A stretch of DNA of 33,195 bases from contig NZ_JOHO01000065.1 in NCBI RefSeq assembly GCF_000719705.1, positions 1-33,195 on the forward strand. Direction: 5' to 3'. The notes beneath the pieces were generated by a model. It made no database searches and was not told the origin of the DNA. It was given only the letters and a program-made list of their open reading frames with translations. Every line of letters begins with the position of its first letter. The first letter of the stretch is position 1. Positions 6,644 through 14,434 of the stretch are shown one piece after another. Origin of the DNA: Streptomyces sp. NRRL S-350 (lineage in GTDB: Bacteria; Actinomycetota; Actinomycetes; Streptomycetales; Streptomycetaceae). A program made the position numbers and the translations under genes.

Positions 6644-7639
6644 GTGGCGACTGCCGTCGGGGACCACCCCGTCTCAGTCCGCGGCCTGCGCAAGAGCTAC
6701 GGCGACTGGCACGCGGTCCAGGGTCTGGATCTGGACATCCACCAGGGTGAGGTCTTCGCCCTGCTCGGGCCGAACGGCGCGGGCAAGACGACGACCGTCG
6801 AAATCCTGGAGGGCGTCCGCCAGCGAACCGGCGGTGACGTGCGGGTCCTCGGCTGCGACCCAGCCGAGGACCGGCGCGAGTGGCGCGCCAGGATCGGGGT
6901 GGTCCCGCAGACCACCGGCGCCTACTCGGACCTGACCGTGCGCGAGGTGGTCGAGCACTTCGCGGCGTTCTACCCGAACCCGCTGCCGGTCGGCCAGGTC
7001 ATCGACATGGTCGGACTGGGCAAGCACGAGAAGAAGCAGAGCACGGACCTCTCCGGAGGCCAGGCCCGCCGGCTCGACGTCGCGGTGGGCATCGTCGGCG
7101 ACCCGGACCTGATCTTCCTCGACGAACCCACCACCGGGTTGGACCCGGTGGCTCGCCGGGAGGCCTGGGACCTGGTCCGCTACTTCTCCGAGCGCGGTCG
7201 AACCACCGTGCTCACCACGCACTACCTGGACGAGGCCGAGGCGCTGGCCCAGCGCGCCGCGGTGATCGTCGCCGGCCGAGTGGTCCAGTGCGGGCCGCTG
7301 GCCGAGTTCGGCGGCCGCTCGCAGACTCCGACCACGGTCTCCTTCCGGATTCCGCCGGAACTGGCCGGCCGCGCACTGCCGTCGCTGCCACCCGGGGCCG
7401 AACCGGCCCCGGTGGGCGCGGACGGCCTGCTCAGGATCGCCACCCACGCCCCGACCGCGCTGCTCGCGGCGCTGGTCCCGTGGGCGCACCAGGCGGGCGT
7501 CGGCGAACTGCCCGAACTGCGGGTGCACCGGCCCACCCTGGAGGACGTCTACCTGGACCTGATCCGGGAGCACGCCGACGGCACCGACCGCGGTGCCGAC
7601 ACCAGCCAGAGCATCACCCACGAGGCGGGCAAGCGATGA
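6644..7639 (+). CDS. ABC transporter ATP-binding subunit (DrrA-like)
   Basis: This 331-residue ATPase has Walker A GPNGAGKTT (residues 42-50), a Q-loop (VVPQTT), the signature LSGGQ, Walker B IFLDEPT with the D-loop GLDP, and the switch histidine in TTHYLDEAE. Length and order match DrrA-type ATPases, which pair with a separate ABC-2 permease to export drugs and peptides. The GTG start is supported by AGAGGAG about nine bases upstream. It follows the precursor and overlaps its permease by four bases. Since the cluster also has NHLM exporters, this pair may provide self-resistance or a second export step (inference). Confidence 0.92.
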   Translation: MATAVGDHPVSVRGLRKSYGDWHAVQGLDLDIHQGEVFALLGPNGAGKTTTVEILEGVRQRTGGDVRVLGCDPAEDRREWRARIGVVPQTTGAYSDLTVREVVEHFAAFYPNPLPVGQVIDMVGLGKHEKKQSTDLSGGQARRLDVAVGIVGDPDLIFLDEPTTGLDPVARREAWDLVRYFSERGRTTVLTTHYLDEAEALAQRAAVIVAGRVVQCGPLAEFGGRSQTPTTVSFRIPPELAGRALPSLPPGAEPAPVGADGLLRIATHAPTALLAALVPWAHQAGVGELPELRVHRPTLEDVYLDLIREHADGTDRGADTSQSITHEAGKR

Positions 7640-8505
7640 CCCTCACACAACCCACCGCGACCGCCCCGGCCGCCGGGACCACCGCGACACCCCGGCGCGC
7701 CGCCCGCCTCCCCGGCATCGCGCGGGCCGGCGCGGCCCGCGCCAAGGTGGAGCTGCGCGCGTTCTTCCGCAACAAGCAGTCGCTGGTCTTCACCCTGATG
7801 TTCCCGGTGATCCTGCTGGTCGTCTTCGGCTCGATCTTCTCCGGCAAGGTGGCCGGCACCGACACCGACCTCAAGCAGGTCTTCATGGCCGGCATCATCG
7901 CGGCCGGCGTGATGAGCACCTCCTTCTCCGGCCTGGCGATCAACATCGCGATCGAGCGCGACACCGGTACCGTCCGCCGGCTCGCGATGACCCCGATGCC
8001 CAAGTCCGCGTACTTCATCGGCAAGCTGGTGCGGGTCATCGTCACCACCGCACTGGAGGCGGTGCTGCTGATCGGCATCGCACTGGCGCTGTTCGGGCTG
8101 CCGCTGCCCGGCACTCCGGAGCGCTGGTTCACCCTCGGCTGGGACCTCGCCCTCGGCACCGTCGCCTGTGCGATGGCCGGCGCCGCCTACTCGGCGCTGA
8201 TCCCCAACAGCCGGTCGGCCGCGGCGATCGTCACCCCCGTCTTCATGGTGCTGCAGTTCATCTCCGGCGTGTTCTTCCCGTTCGGCCAACTGCCCGCCTG
8301 GATGCAGACGGTGGCCGCGTTCTTCCCGGTCAAGTGGATGGCCCAAGGCTTCCGCTCGGTCTTCCTGCCGGACTCCTTCACCGTCGTCGAACCCGCCGGG
8401 AACTGGGAACTGGGGCACATCGCGATGGTCCTCACCGCCTGGTCGCTGGCCGGACTGCTGCTGACCGCCTTCTCCTTCCGCTGGCGCGGACCCCGGGTCC
8501 GCTGA
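7636..8505 (+). CDS. ABC-2 type permease (DrrB-like)
   Basis: This 289-residue membrane protein begins with a Pro/Thr/Ala-rich cytoplasmic tail of about 35 residues. About six hydrophobic segments follow, from SLVFTLMFPVILLVVFGSIF to the last one in IAMVLTAWSLAGLLLTAF. The SRSAAAIVTPVFMVLQFISG region is typical of the ABC2_membrane family. The ATG overlaps the ATPase stop (ATGA), so the two are made together. It should be the membrane channel for the preceding ATPase. The substrate is not shown by sequence, but co-transcription with the precursor suggests the peptide product. Confidence 0.9.
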   Translation: MTLTQPTATAPAAGTTATPRRAARLPGIARAGAARAKVELRAFFRNKQSLVFTLMFPVILLVVFGSIFSGKVAGTDTDLKQVFMAGIIAAGVMSTSFSGLAINIAIERDTGTVRRLAMTPMPKSAYFIGKLVRVIVTTALEAVLLIGIALALFGLPLPGTPERWFTLGWDLALGTVACAMAGAAYSALIPNSRSAAAIVTPVFMVLQFISGVFFPFGQLPAWMQTVAAFFPVKWMAQGFRSVFLPDSFTVVEPAGNWELGHIAMVLTAWSLAGLLLTAFSFRWRGPRVR

Positions 8506-8524
8506 GACCTGGGGAGCTGGACCC

Positions 8525-9718
8525 ATGACGACGACACCGGTACGTCTGCCCGAGCACCTGATCCACCCGTTCGCCCCGGCCGGGCGGGCGAACCCGCACC
8601 CGGCGTACCGGTGGCTCAGGGCCAACGACCCCGTCCATTACGACGCCGCGTCCCGGCTCTGGCTCGTCACCGCGCACGCCGACTGCGCGACCGTCCTGCG
8701 CGACCCGCGCTTCTCCGCCGCCCAGGGCCAGCGCGAGCGCGCCCGCGACGACGCCCTGCCGCCGTCCATGCTCACCACCGACCCGCCCGACCACCACCGG
8801 CTCCGCGCCCCCGGCGCCCTGCTCCTCGGACCGGCCGCCGTCCGCCCGCTCGGCGTCCACCTCGCCGCCGACGTCGACGCGCTGCTCGACCGGCTGCCCA
8901 CGGACCGGCCGGTCGACGCCGTCGCCGACCTCGGACGGCCGCTCGCCACCGCCGTCTACGCCCGCCTCTTCGGGCTGCCCGCCGAACAACTGCAGCGCTT
9001 CGAGGCACTCGCCCGGGCCGCCTCCGTCAACCTCGACCCGATGGTGCCACCGGCCCGCGCCGCCCTCGGCCGCAGCGCAGCCGGCGCGCTCACCCACTAC
9101 CTCGACGGGCACACCACCCGGGCCCTTCTCGAGGGCCTCCGGGTGCCGCTGACCGCGCTGGCCGCCGACGACCGGCTCAGCCGCGCCGAGATGCTCGGCG
9201 TCCTCAACCTGGCCGTCATCGGCGGCTGGCAGCCCCTCGCCGAATCCATCGGCAACGCCCTGCACCTGCTGCTGCCCGACCGCCCGGCCGTCGCCCGGCT
9301 CGCGCAGGCCGACGAGGACGCCGCCCGGCTCGCGGTCGACGAACTGCTGCGCCTGGAGGCGCCCATCCCGTTCACCGCCCGGGTCACCACCGAGCGGGTC
9401 GAGTTGCGCGGTGGCGAACTGCCGCCCGGCGCCCGGGTCCTCGCCGTCCTCACCGCCGCCAACCGCGACCCGGACGTCTTCACCGACCCGGACGCGCTGC
9501 GCCTCGACCGCAACCCCAACCCGCACCTCGGCTTCGGCGGCGGCCCCCACTTCTGCCTCGCCGCCCCGCTCGTCCGGCAGACCGCCGCGCTGCTGCTGCC
9601 CCGCCTGGTCGGCCGGTTCCCGGCGCTGCGCGGGCCGGCCGGCGCCCCGGACTGGGACCAGTGCCTGGTGCCGCGCCGCCTCCGGGCCCTCCCCATCGAC
9701 CTCGGCGGTGAACTGTGA
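8525..9718 (+). CDS. Cytochrome P450 with non-canonical I-helix
   Basis: This 397-residue P450 has the heme loop FGGGPHFCLAAPL (Cys344) and the K-helix ExxR in DELLRLEAP. The I-helix position that normally reads A/G-G-x-D/E-T-T is GGWQPL here (residues 233-238), so both the acid and the following threonine are missing. Those residues normally deliver protons for oxygen cleavage. Their loss occurs in some biosynthetic P450s that use substrate groups instead or catalyse unusual reactions. GGGGAG precedes the ATG, and the gene overlaps the amine oxidase by four bases. It probably acts on the peptide product, but the reaction is not deducible. Confidence 0.88.
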   Translation: MTTTPVRLPEHLIHPFAPAGRANPHPAYRWLRANDPVHYDAASRLWLVTAHADCATVLRDPRFSAAQGQRERARDDALPPSMLTTDPPDHHRLRAPGALLLGPAAVRPLGVHLAADVDALLDRLPTDRPVDAVADLGRPLATAVYARLFGLPAEQLQRFEALARAASVNLDPMVPPARAALGRSAAGALTHYLDGHTTRALLEGLRVPLTALAADDRLSRAEMLGVLNLAVIGGWQPLAESIGNALHLLLPDRPAVARLAQADEDAARLAVDELLRLEAPIPFTARVTTERVELRGGELPPGARVLAVLTAANRDPDVFTDPDALRLDRNPNPHLGFGGGPHFCLAAPLVRQTAALLLPRLVGRFPALRGPAGAPDWDQCLVPRRLRALPIDLGGEL

Positions 9719-11052
9719 CCGGGTACGACGCCATCGTGGTGGGCGCCGGCGCGTCCGGGCTGAACTGCTCCCGACTGCTGCGCCGGGAGGGCCTCTCCGT
9801 CGTGGTGTACGAAGCCCGGGAGCGGGTCGGCGGGCGGATCCACACCTTCCACCCCGCCGACGGCGGCCCGCCGCTGGAACTCGGCGCCCAGGTGGTCCAC
9901 GGGGACCGCAACCCGGTGCACCAGCTCGTCGGGCCCGGCCGCACCAGCCCCGTACCGCGCCGGGTCACCGCCCGGATCGTCGAGGACGGCGCCGACCGGT
10001 CGATGGGCGCGCTCGGCTCGGGCCGCCGCGCCCCCTGGCAGCTGGAAGCCATGCTGCGGCGCGCGCCCGGCATCACCGGCCTGTCCGTCGGCACCTGGCT
10101 GCGGGCCCAGGGCAGCACCGGCCCTGAGGCCGCGGCCGCCCGCGAGTGGTTCCGCCAGAACTGGGCCGCCGACCCCGACGAGCTGAGCGCCGCCGCCGTC
10201 GCCTCCGCGCACCGCGGCGACGCCGGGGGCGGGGGTGGCGGCGGGGACGTGGGCGAAAGCGTCGGCGAGGGCTTCGGTGTCGGCGTCGGCGAGGGCGTCG
10301 GTGTCGGCGAGCGCGTCGGGGAAGGCGTCGGGGAAGGCGAATTCGCCGTCGAAGGCGGCTTCGCCCGGCTGCCGGAGCGGTTGGCCGCGGGCCTGGACGT
10401 CCGGCTCGGCGAGCCCGTCCGGGAGCTGGCGCACGAGCCCGGGCGGGTCACCGTACGGACCGACACCGGGACGGCCACCGCCCGCGCCGCCGTGCTCACC
10501 GTCCCGCCCGCCGTGCTCACGGCCGGCGCGATCACCGGCCTGCCCGCGCAGAAGCGCGCCGCCGCCACCCGGCTCCCCGCCGGCGACGGCTGCTGCGCCG
10601 TGGTGACGCTGGACCGCCCCGCACCCGACACGGTGATCGTCTTCGACGTCGACGGCCGCGCCGGCTTCGTCCGCTGCACCACCGGCCGCCCGGAGGCGCT
10701 GGTGGTCGCCAAGGCAGGAGCCGCCGCCCACCTGCGCGCGGCCGTCGCGGACCGCACGGCCCTGGCCGCCCTGCTGGCCACCGCGCTGCCCTGGACTTCA
10801 GGCGCCGCCGTCCTCGGCCTCGCCGTCGCCGACTGGGGCCAGGACCCGTACGCCGGCGGCGCGTTCACCGCACCCCGGGCCGGACTGGAGGGCGCCGCCC
10901 GCGAGTGGGCGGAGCCGGTGGACGGCACCCTCTTCTTCGCCGGCGAGGCGACCCTGACGGGCTTCCGGCTGCCCTGGGTGCAGGGCGCCCTGGCCAGCGG
11001 GCAGCGGGCCGCCGAACAAGTCCTCAAGGCCCTGGCAACTCGACGAACGTGA
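9715..11052 (+). CDS. FAD-dependent amine oxidase-like protein with Gly/Val/Glu repeat insert
   Basis: This 445-residue flavoprotein opens with the dinucleotide fold YDAIVVGAGASGL, then EARERVGGRIHTF, the double-glycine motif of the amine oxidase family. It closes with LFFAGEATLTGFRLPWVQGA, the FAD-binding C-terminal motif. Residues about 169-209 are a low-complexity insert of glycines and GVGEG-type repeats, encoded by a short tandem DNA repeat. It stands where family members have only a short loop before the second FAD strand (ERLAAGLDVRLGEPV). The frame stays open through it. The GTG start overlaps the P450 stop. Possible roles are oxidising an amine or desaturating a C-N or C-C bond in the peptide; sequence does not decide. 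Confidence 0.85.
   Translation: MTGYDAIVVGAGASGLNCSRLLRREGLSVVVYEARERVGGRIHTFHPADGGPPLELGAQVVHGDRNPVHQLVGPGRTSPVPRRVTARIVEDGADRSMGALGSGRRAPWQLEAMLRRAPGITGLSVGTWLRAQGSTGPEAAAAREWFRQNWAADPDELSAAAVASAHRGDAGGGGGGGDVGESVGEGFGVGVGEGVGVGERVGEGVGEGEFAVEGGFARLPERLAAGLDVRLGEPVRELAHEPGRVTVRTDTGTATARAAVLTVPPAVLTAGAITGLPAQKRAAATRLPAGDGCCAVVTLDRPAPDTVIVFDVDGRAGFVRCTTGRPEALVVAKAGAAAHLRAAVADRTALAALLATALPWTSGAAVLGLAVADWGQDPYAGGAFTAPRAGLEGAAREWAEPVDGTLFFAGEATLTGFRLPWVQGALASGQRAAEQVLKALATRRT
10261..10308 (+). repeat. 24-bp tandem repeat inside the amine oxidase gene
   Basis: Two 24-bp units (10261-10284 and 10285-10308) differ at one base. They are flanked by degenerate 12- and 6-bp copies (GTCGGGGAAGGC) up to about 10340 and by a G-rich run encoding seven glycines just before. 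The period is a multiple of three, so copy-number change keeps the frame and varies the length of the Gly/Val/Glu loop. Confidence 0.85.
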
Positions 11053-11057
11053 GCCCC

Positions 11058-11999
11058 ATGACTGTGCACCACGGCTGGTACCTGCTGGCCTTCCGCTCCG
11101 AACTGACCGACGAGATAACCCCGTTGGCAATCGGGCCGCGCCGCCTGATCGCCCTCCGCGAGGACGAGCGGATCCGCGTCCTGGACGCCTCCTGCCCGCA
11201 CCGCGGCGCCCACCTCGGCTACGGCGGGCGGCGCGAGGGCGACTGCGTCGTCTGCCCGTTCCACGGCAAGCGGATCGGCCTCGGCGACCCGTCCAAGCAC
11301 TGGTCGGTCGCCGAGCACCGGGTGCTCACCTGGGGCGACGCGCTGTTCGTCCGGCTCTCCGACGACCCGGACGGCGACCGCGGCTTCGAACCGGCGGTGA
11401 AGGGCTGGACCGACGAGTACCCGCTGGTGGCGGCCGTCAGCCTGCCCGTGGCCGTGCCGTCCGAGTACGTGGTCGAGAACGCCTTCGACCCCGACCACTT
11501 CAAGGCCGTCCACGGCGTGCCCGGAAACCAGGGGATGGCCACCCGCCGCGGCGAGCACGGCGAACTGGTGATCGAAGGCCAGTTCCTGATGCAGACCTCG
11601 CCCTGGCAGGACGCCCGCACACTGGAGGGGATCCGCTGGGAGGCCGTCCGCACCGGCCGCGTCCGCTGGGACTACAAGCCGCGCTTCCATGCCCAGGCGT
11701 TCAGCCCCAACGTGGTCGTCACCGAGTTCGGCCCGCTGGAGGAACGGCAGGTGATCGTCACCGGCTCGGTGCCCACCGAGGACGGCGGCTGCGTCGCCCG
11801 CGTCGCCATCGGCGTGCGCGAGAACCAGCGCGCCGCCCTGCCCGCCCTGCTCGGGGGCAGCGAGAAGGCGCTCGCCGAGGACAAGGTCGTCTGGGAGCAC
11901 CTCGACCACGCGATGACCCCGCGCTACGACGCCCGCGACGAGCCGGTGCTCGCCTTCCGGGCCTTCTGCGCCGACTTCCCCGGAGGCACCGGTGCCTGA
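11058..11999 (+). CDS. Rieske non-heme iron oxygenase
   Basis: This 313-residue protein has a complete Rieske [2Fe-2S] site: Cys46-Pro-His48, then 17 residues, then Cys66-Pro-Phe-His69. The catalytic part follows with ENAFDPDHFKAVHG, giving the His-x4-His pair of the mononuclear iron site. Such enzymes hydroxylate or desaturate using an external reductase, which is not encoded here. It resembles KshA/cholesterol-desaturase-like single-component oxygenases more than ring-hydroxylating dioxygenases. The ATG at 11058 is used; an in-frame GTG at 11049 overlapping the previous stop (GTGA) is an equally possible start. It lies between the amine oxidase and the hydrolase in the precursor operon. Confidence 0.9.
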   Translation: MTVHHGWYLLAFRSELTDEITPLAIGPRRLIALREDERIRVLDASCPHRGAHLGYGGRREGDCVVCPFHGKRIGLGDPSKHWSVAEHRVLTWGDALFVRLSDDPDGDRGFEPAVKGWTDEYPLVAAVSLPVAVPSEYVVENAFDPDHFKAVHGVPGNQGMATRRGEHGELVIEGQFLMQTSPWQDARTLEGIRWEAVRTGRVRWDYKPRFHAQAFSPNVVVTEFGPLEERQVIVTGSVPTEDGGCVARVAIGVRENQRAALPALLGGSEKALAEDKVVWEHLDHAMTPRYDARDEPVLAFRAFCADFPGGTGA

Positions 12000-12807
12000 C
12001 AGCCCGTACCCGCCCCTCCTTTCCGACCTGCCCTCGCAGCCGTACCTGCACCTGCACCGCCAGGGCGAGGGCCCGGCCGTGCTGTGGATCCACGGCTACA
12101 CCATGGACTCCACCACCTGGCAGCCGCTGTGGGACCGCCTCCCCGGCTGGACCCACATCGGCATCGACCTGCCCGGCCACGGCGGCTCGGCCCCGCTCCC
12201 CCCGGGGCTGCCGCTCACCGCCCTGGCCGGGCAGCTGGCCGAAGTGGCGAAGGAGACCGGCGCCCGGCGGCTGGTCGGGCTCTCCTTCGGCTCCATGTCG
12301 GCCATCCAACTCGCCCTCCAGGAGCCGTCGTCGATCGACCGGCTGGTGCTCGCCGCCCCCACCCTGGCCGGCACCCCCAACGAGGCCTCGGCGCGGGTCC
12401 GGTACCAGCAGCTCGCCATGCTCTACCGCATGACCGGCCCCGGCGAACCACTGGCCGACCTCTGGATGCAGTCCCCGCCGGACATCTTCACCGGCACCCG
12501 GCGCCATCCCGCCCTGCGCGCCGCCCTGCGCGAGGTCATCACCCGCCACAGCTGGGCCGAGCTGGGCAACCGCGCCATGGACGCCCTCACCGCCCACCGA
12601 CACACGGCCGCCGACCTGCGCCGCATCACCGCCCGCACCCTGGTGCTGCTCGGCGACGAGGACATGCCCGCCTTCGTCCGCAACGCCTCGCTGCTCCGCG
12701 ACACCGTGCCGCACTGCTCGCTGGAGACCCTGACGGAGACCGGCCACCTCCCCCTCCTCGAACGCCCGGAGGAGTGCGCCCCCCTGATCGCCGCCCATCT
12801 GACCTGA
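11992..12807 (+). CDS. Alpha/beta hydrolase
   Basis: This 271-residue protein has the full catalytic triad. The nucleophile is Ser98 in GLSFGS, the acid is an Asp in LLGDEDMP (222 or 224), and His252 is in ETGHLPLLERPEE. An oxyanion-hole HGYTMDS motif is near residue 31. The GTG start overlaps the Rieske stop by eight bases. It is the last gene of the precursor operon and is followed by a strong hairpin. It could remove a leader fragment, hydrolyse an ester or amide, or be a proofreading esterase; sequence alone cannot choose. Confidence 0.88.
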   Translation: MPDSPYPPLLSDLPSQPYLHLHRQGEGPAVLWIHGYTMDSTTWQPLWDRLPGWTHIGIDLPGHGGSAPLPPGLPLTALAGQLAEVAKETGARRLVGLSFGSMSAIQLALQEPSSIDRLVLAAPTLAGTPNEASARVRYQQLAMLYRMTGPGEPLADLWMQSPPDIFTGTRRHPALRAALREVITRHSWAELGNRAMDALTAHRHTAADLRRITARTLVLLGDEDMPAFVRNASLLRDTVPHCSLETLTETGHLPLLERPEECAPLIAAHLT

Positions 12808-12820
12808 GGCCGTACGCCCG

Positions 12821-12854
12821 GCGGCCCGCTCCCTGCGCGCAGGGAGCGGGCCGC
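12821..12854. terminator. Terminator between hydrolase and G1 peptidase genes
   Basis: A perfect 34-base palindrome (two 17-base arms meeting at CGCG) lies between two convergent genes. Its inner 30 bases recur with one change at 13795-13824, on the other side of the G1 peptidase gene. Confidence 0.85.
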
Positions 12855-12865
12855 TTCGGCGCGGT

Positions 12866-13585
12866 CTACCGGTGGAGGTAGGTGTCGGTGAAGCCGGTGC
12901 CGCTGGAGTTCAGGGCGCTGGTGCGGGCCTCGTAGGTGCCGTTCGCGCTGGGGTCGAGGGCGACGGGGCTGTAGGAGCCGAGGGACTTGCCGTTGACGGT
13001 GGCCGAAGTAAAGCTCAGGGTGCCGAAGTTGGGGTACGAGCCGGTCGGCGACTCGATGATGACCTCGGCGCTGGTCCGCTGCGCGGACAGGTTCTTGGTG
13101 GTGGTGTACGTCCAGCCGCGGGTGGAGTCGGTCAGCTTGAGGGTGTACCTGTTGCTGCCGGCGTAGGTCACCGAGGCGCTGATGGAGTCGCCGGCCGACA
13201 CCGGGTACGAGCCGGTGCTCAGGTACACCGGCGCCGACGGGTACATCTCGTACCAGGCCTGGTTCACCGGGCTGCCGCTGGAGCAGTCCGTCGCCACCCC
13301 GGTCTGCTCCACGGTGGAGGAGCCGTACCCGTCGATGCCGACCCACGGCGCGTACAGGTCGTTGGTGGAGTTGCACGTCGCGCGCGGCTCGGTCCAGGTC
13401 GCCGACACCGAGGTGAAGCCGCTGCCGGTGGCGGCGTAACCACCCCAGTTGTAGCCGTTGGTGTTGTACTGGAGGGGGCGGAACGACAGGCCCTGCGCGG
13501 CCGCCGCGGTGCTCGGTGCGGCCGGTACGGCGAGGGTGGTGGCGGCGGCCGCGAGGGTGGCGACGCGTATCAGGAATCGGCGCAT
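12866..13585 (-). CDS. Secreted G1-family (glutamic) peptidase
   Basis: This 239-residue protein starts with a signal peptide (MRRFLIRVATLAAAATTLAV..., likely cleaved near the Ala-rich stretch at 27-31). The mature part has NWGGYAATG, WVGIDGYGS followed by VEQTG (Gln94) and AEVIIESP (Glu178). These are the conserved catalytic Gln and Glu context of eqolisin/G1 peptidases, which are secreted and acid-active. Two Cys (71 and 101) may form a disulphide. AAGGAG precedes the ATG. It is a single gene between two near-identical palindromes. Nothing ties it to the peptide cluster beyond position, although a secreted protease could in principle mature an exported peptide. Confidence 0.85.
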   Translation of the reverse strand: MRRFLIRVATLAAAATTLAVPAAPSTAAAAQGLSFRPLQYNTNGYNWGGYAATGSGFTSVSATWTEPRATCNSTNDLYAPWVGIDGYGSSTVEQTGVATDCSSGSPVNQAWYEMYPSAPVYLSTGSYPVSAGDSISASVTYAGSNRYTLKLTDSTRGWTYTTTKNLSAQRTSAEVIIESPTGSYPNFGTLSFTSATVNGKSLGSYSPVALDPSANGTYEARTSALNSSGTGFTDTYLHR

Positions 13586-13792
13586 GCTGGCTCCTTCGTG
13601 GGGGGCAGGCAGGAGACTCCCACTCCGGTCCCGGGCCGTGGGGGTGGCCGAGGCGGGTGGCAGTTCAGGGTTGCCGACCTGTCATGAGCCCAGCAAGGGG
13701 CCCGACGCGAAGGTTGAGGAAGGAATTGCCAGGCCGAGTACAGCACTTGGCGTTGCACGGCGGTATCTCATCTTCCGGATGCCCGCACGCGC

Positions 13793-13826
13793 ACGGCCCG
13801 CTCCCTGCGTGCAGGGAGCGGGCCGT
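13793..13826. terminator. Hairpin similar to the 12821-12854 palindrome
   Basis: A 16-bp stem (13793-13808 with 13811-13826) around GT. Its inner 30 bases differ from those of 12821-12854 at one position. It lies in the gene-free stretch 13586-13894 upstream of the G1 peptidase, which shows no coding frame I would trust. It may terminate transcripts leaving the GNAT operon. Confidence 0.7.
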
Positions 13827-13894
13827 CTAGCCGATCTGGTCAGCCGAAGGGCAGGACTTGGGTGCTGCCCCCGGTCAGGACCGCTGCTCGCTGA

Positions 13895-14434
13895 TCACGT
13901 GGCCTGAACGCCCCACGAGATCGGTCTGCCTTCCTGCGCGCAGGAAGGCAGACCGGGGAGTAGCAGCCGGCCGTTCTGGAGCGGCCAGATGGTGTAGATG
14001 GTGAATCCCGTGTGCTCGCCGGTCGGAACAAACCCCGCCTTGATCAGGACGCGGGCGGAGGCCGGGTTGTCAGGGTGGTGCTTGGCGCGGATCTCAGGTA
14101 GACCAAGGCGGCCGAAGCCCAAGGCGAGAATCCGGCGGACTGCTTCGGTGGCATGCCCCTTCCCCCAAGCATCCGCACGCAGGATGTAGCTGAGTGCAGC
14201 GACAGGACGGTCCAGGTGGAGCTTGGTGATCCCGAGCAGGTCGCCGTCAAGGTCGAGGCCCAGAGTGAAGACCGGGCGTGGGCATTGGATGGTCGAGGCC
14301 GCCGCGTCGTGTGCGACGCGGCGGGCTTCGGCAGCGCCCATCGGCCCCCGTCCGAGGAACCTGGTCGATTCTCGGCTGTAGATCCGCTGGAGGGCTGCGG
14401 TGTCGGCCATTGTGAGCTCTCGCAGTTCGATCAC
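13895..14434 (-). CDS. GNAT-family N-acetyltransferase
   Basis: This 179-residue protein resembles RimJ/RimL-type GNAT enzymes. It has an N-terminal LRELTMADTAALQRIY, the acetyl-CoA loop in ADAWGKGHATEAVRRIL, and HPDNPASARVLIKAGFVPTGE near the C-terminal end of the fold. It should transfer acetyl from acetyl-CoA to an amine. The GTG start overlaps the kinase stop (GTGA). After the expected fold end (TIYTIWPLQ) a tail of about 25 residues continues. That tail is encoded partly by a perfect 34-base palindrome (13922-13955), as if an earlier stop had been lost and translation now runs through the operon's terminator. Confidence 0.85.
   Translation of the reverse strand: MIELRELTMADTAALQRIYSRESTRFLGRGPMGAAEARRVAHDAAASTIQCPRPVFTLGLDLDGDLLGITKLHLDRPVAALSYILRADAWGKGHATEAVRRILALGFGRLGLPEIRAKHHPDNPASARVLIKAGFVPTGEHTGFTIYTIWPLQNGRLLLPGLPSCAQEGRPISWGVQAT
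13922..13955. terminator. Palindrome inside the 3' end of the GNAT gene
   Basis: Two perfect 17-base arms (13922-13938 and 13939-13955) form a strong hairpin within the last 20 or so codons of the acetyltransferase gene. Its centre CCTGCGCGCAGG is shared with the palindrome at 12821-12854. It looks like the operon terminator that the reading frame now overlaps. Confidence 0.6.

Noticed and set aside
6110..6667. Minus-strand frame opposite the precursor
   Set aside because: It mirrors the strongly supported plus-strand precursor and has no recognisable domain.
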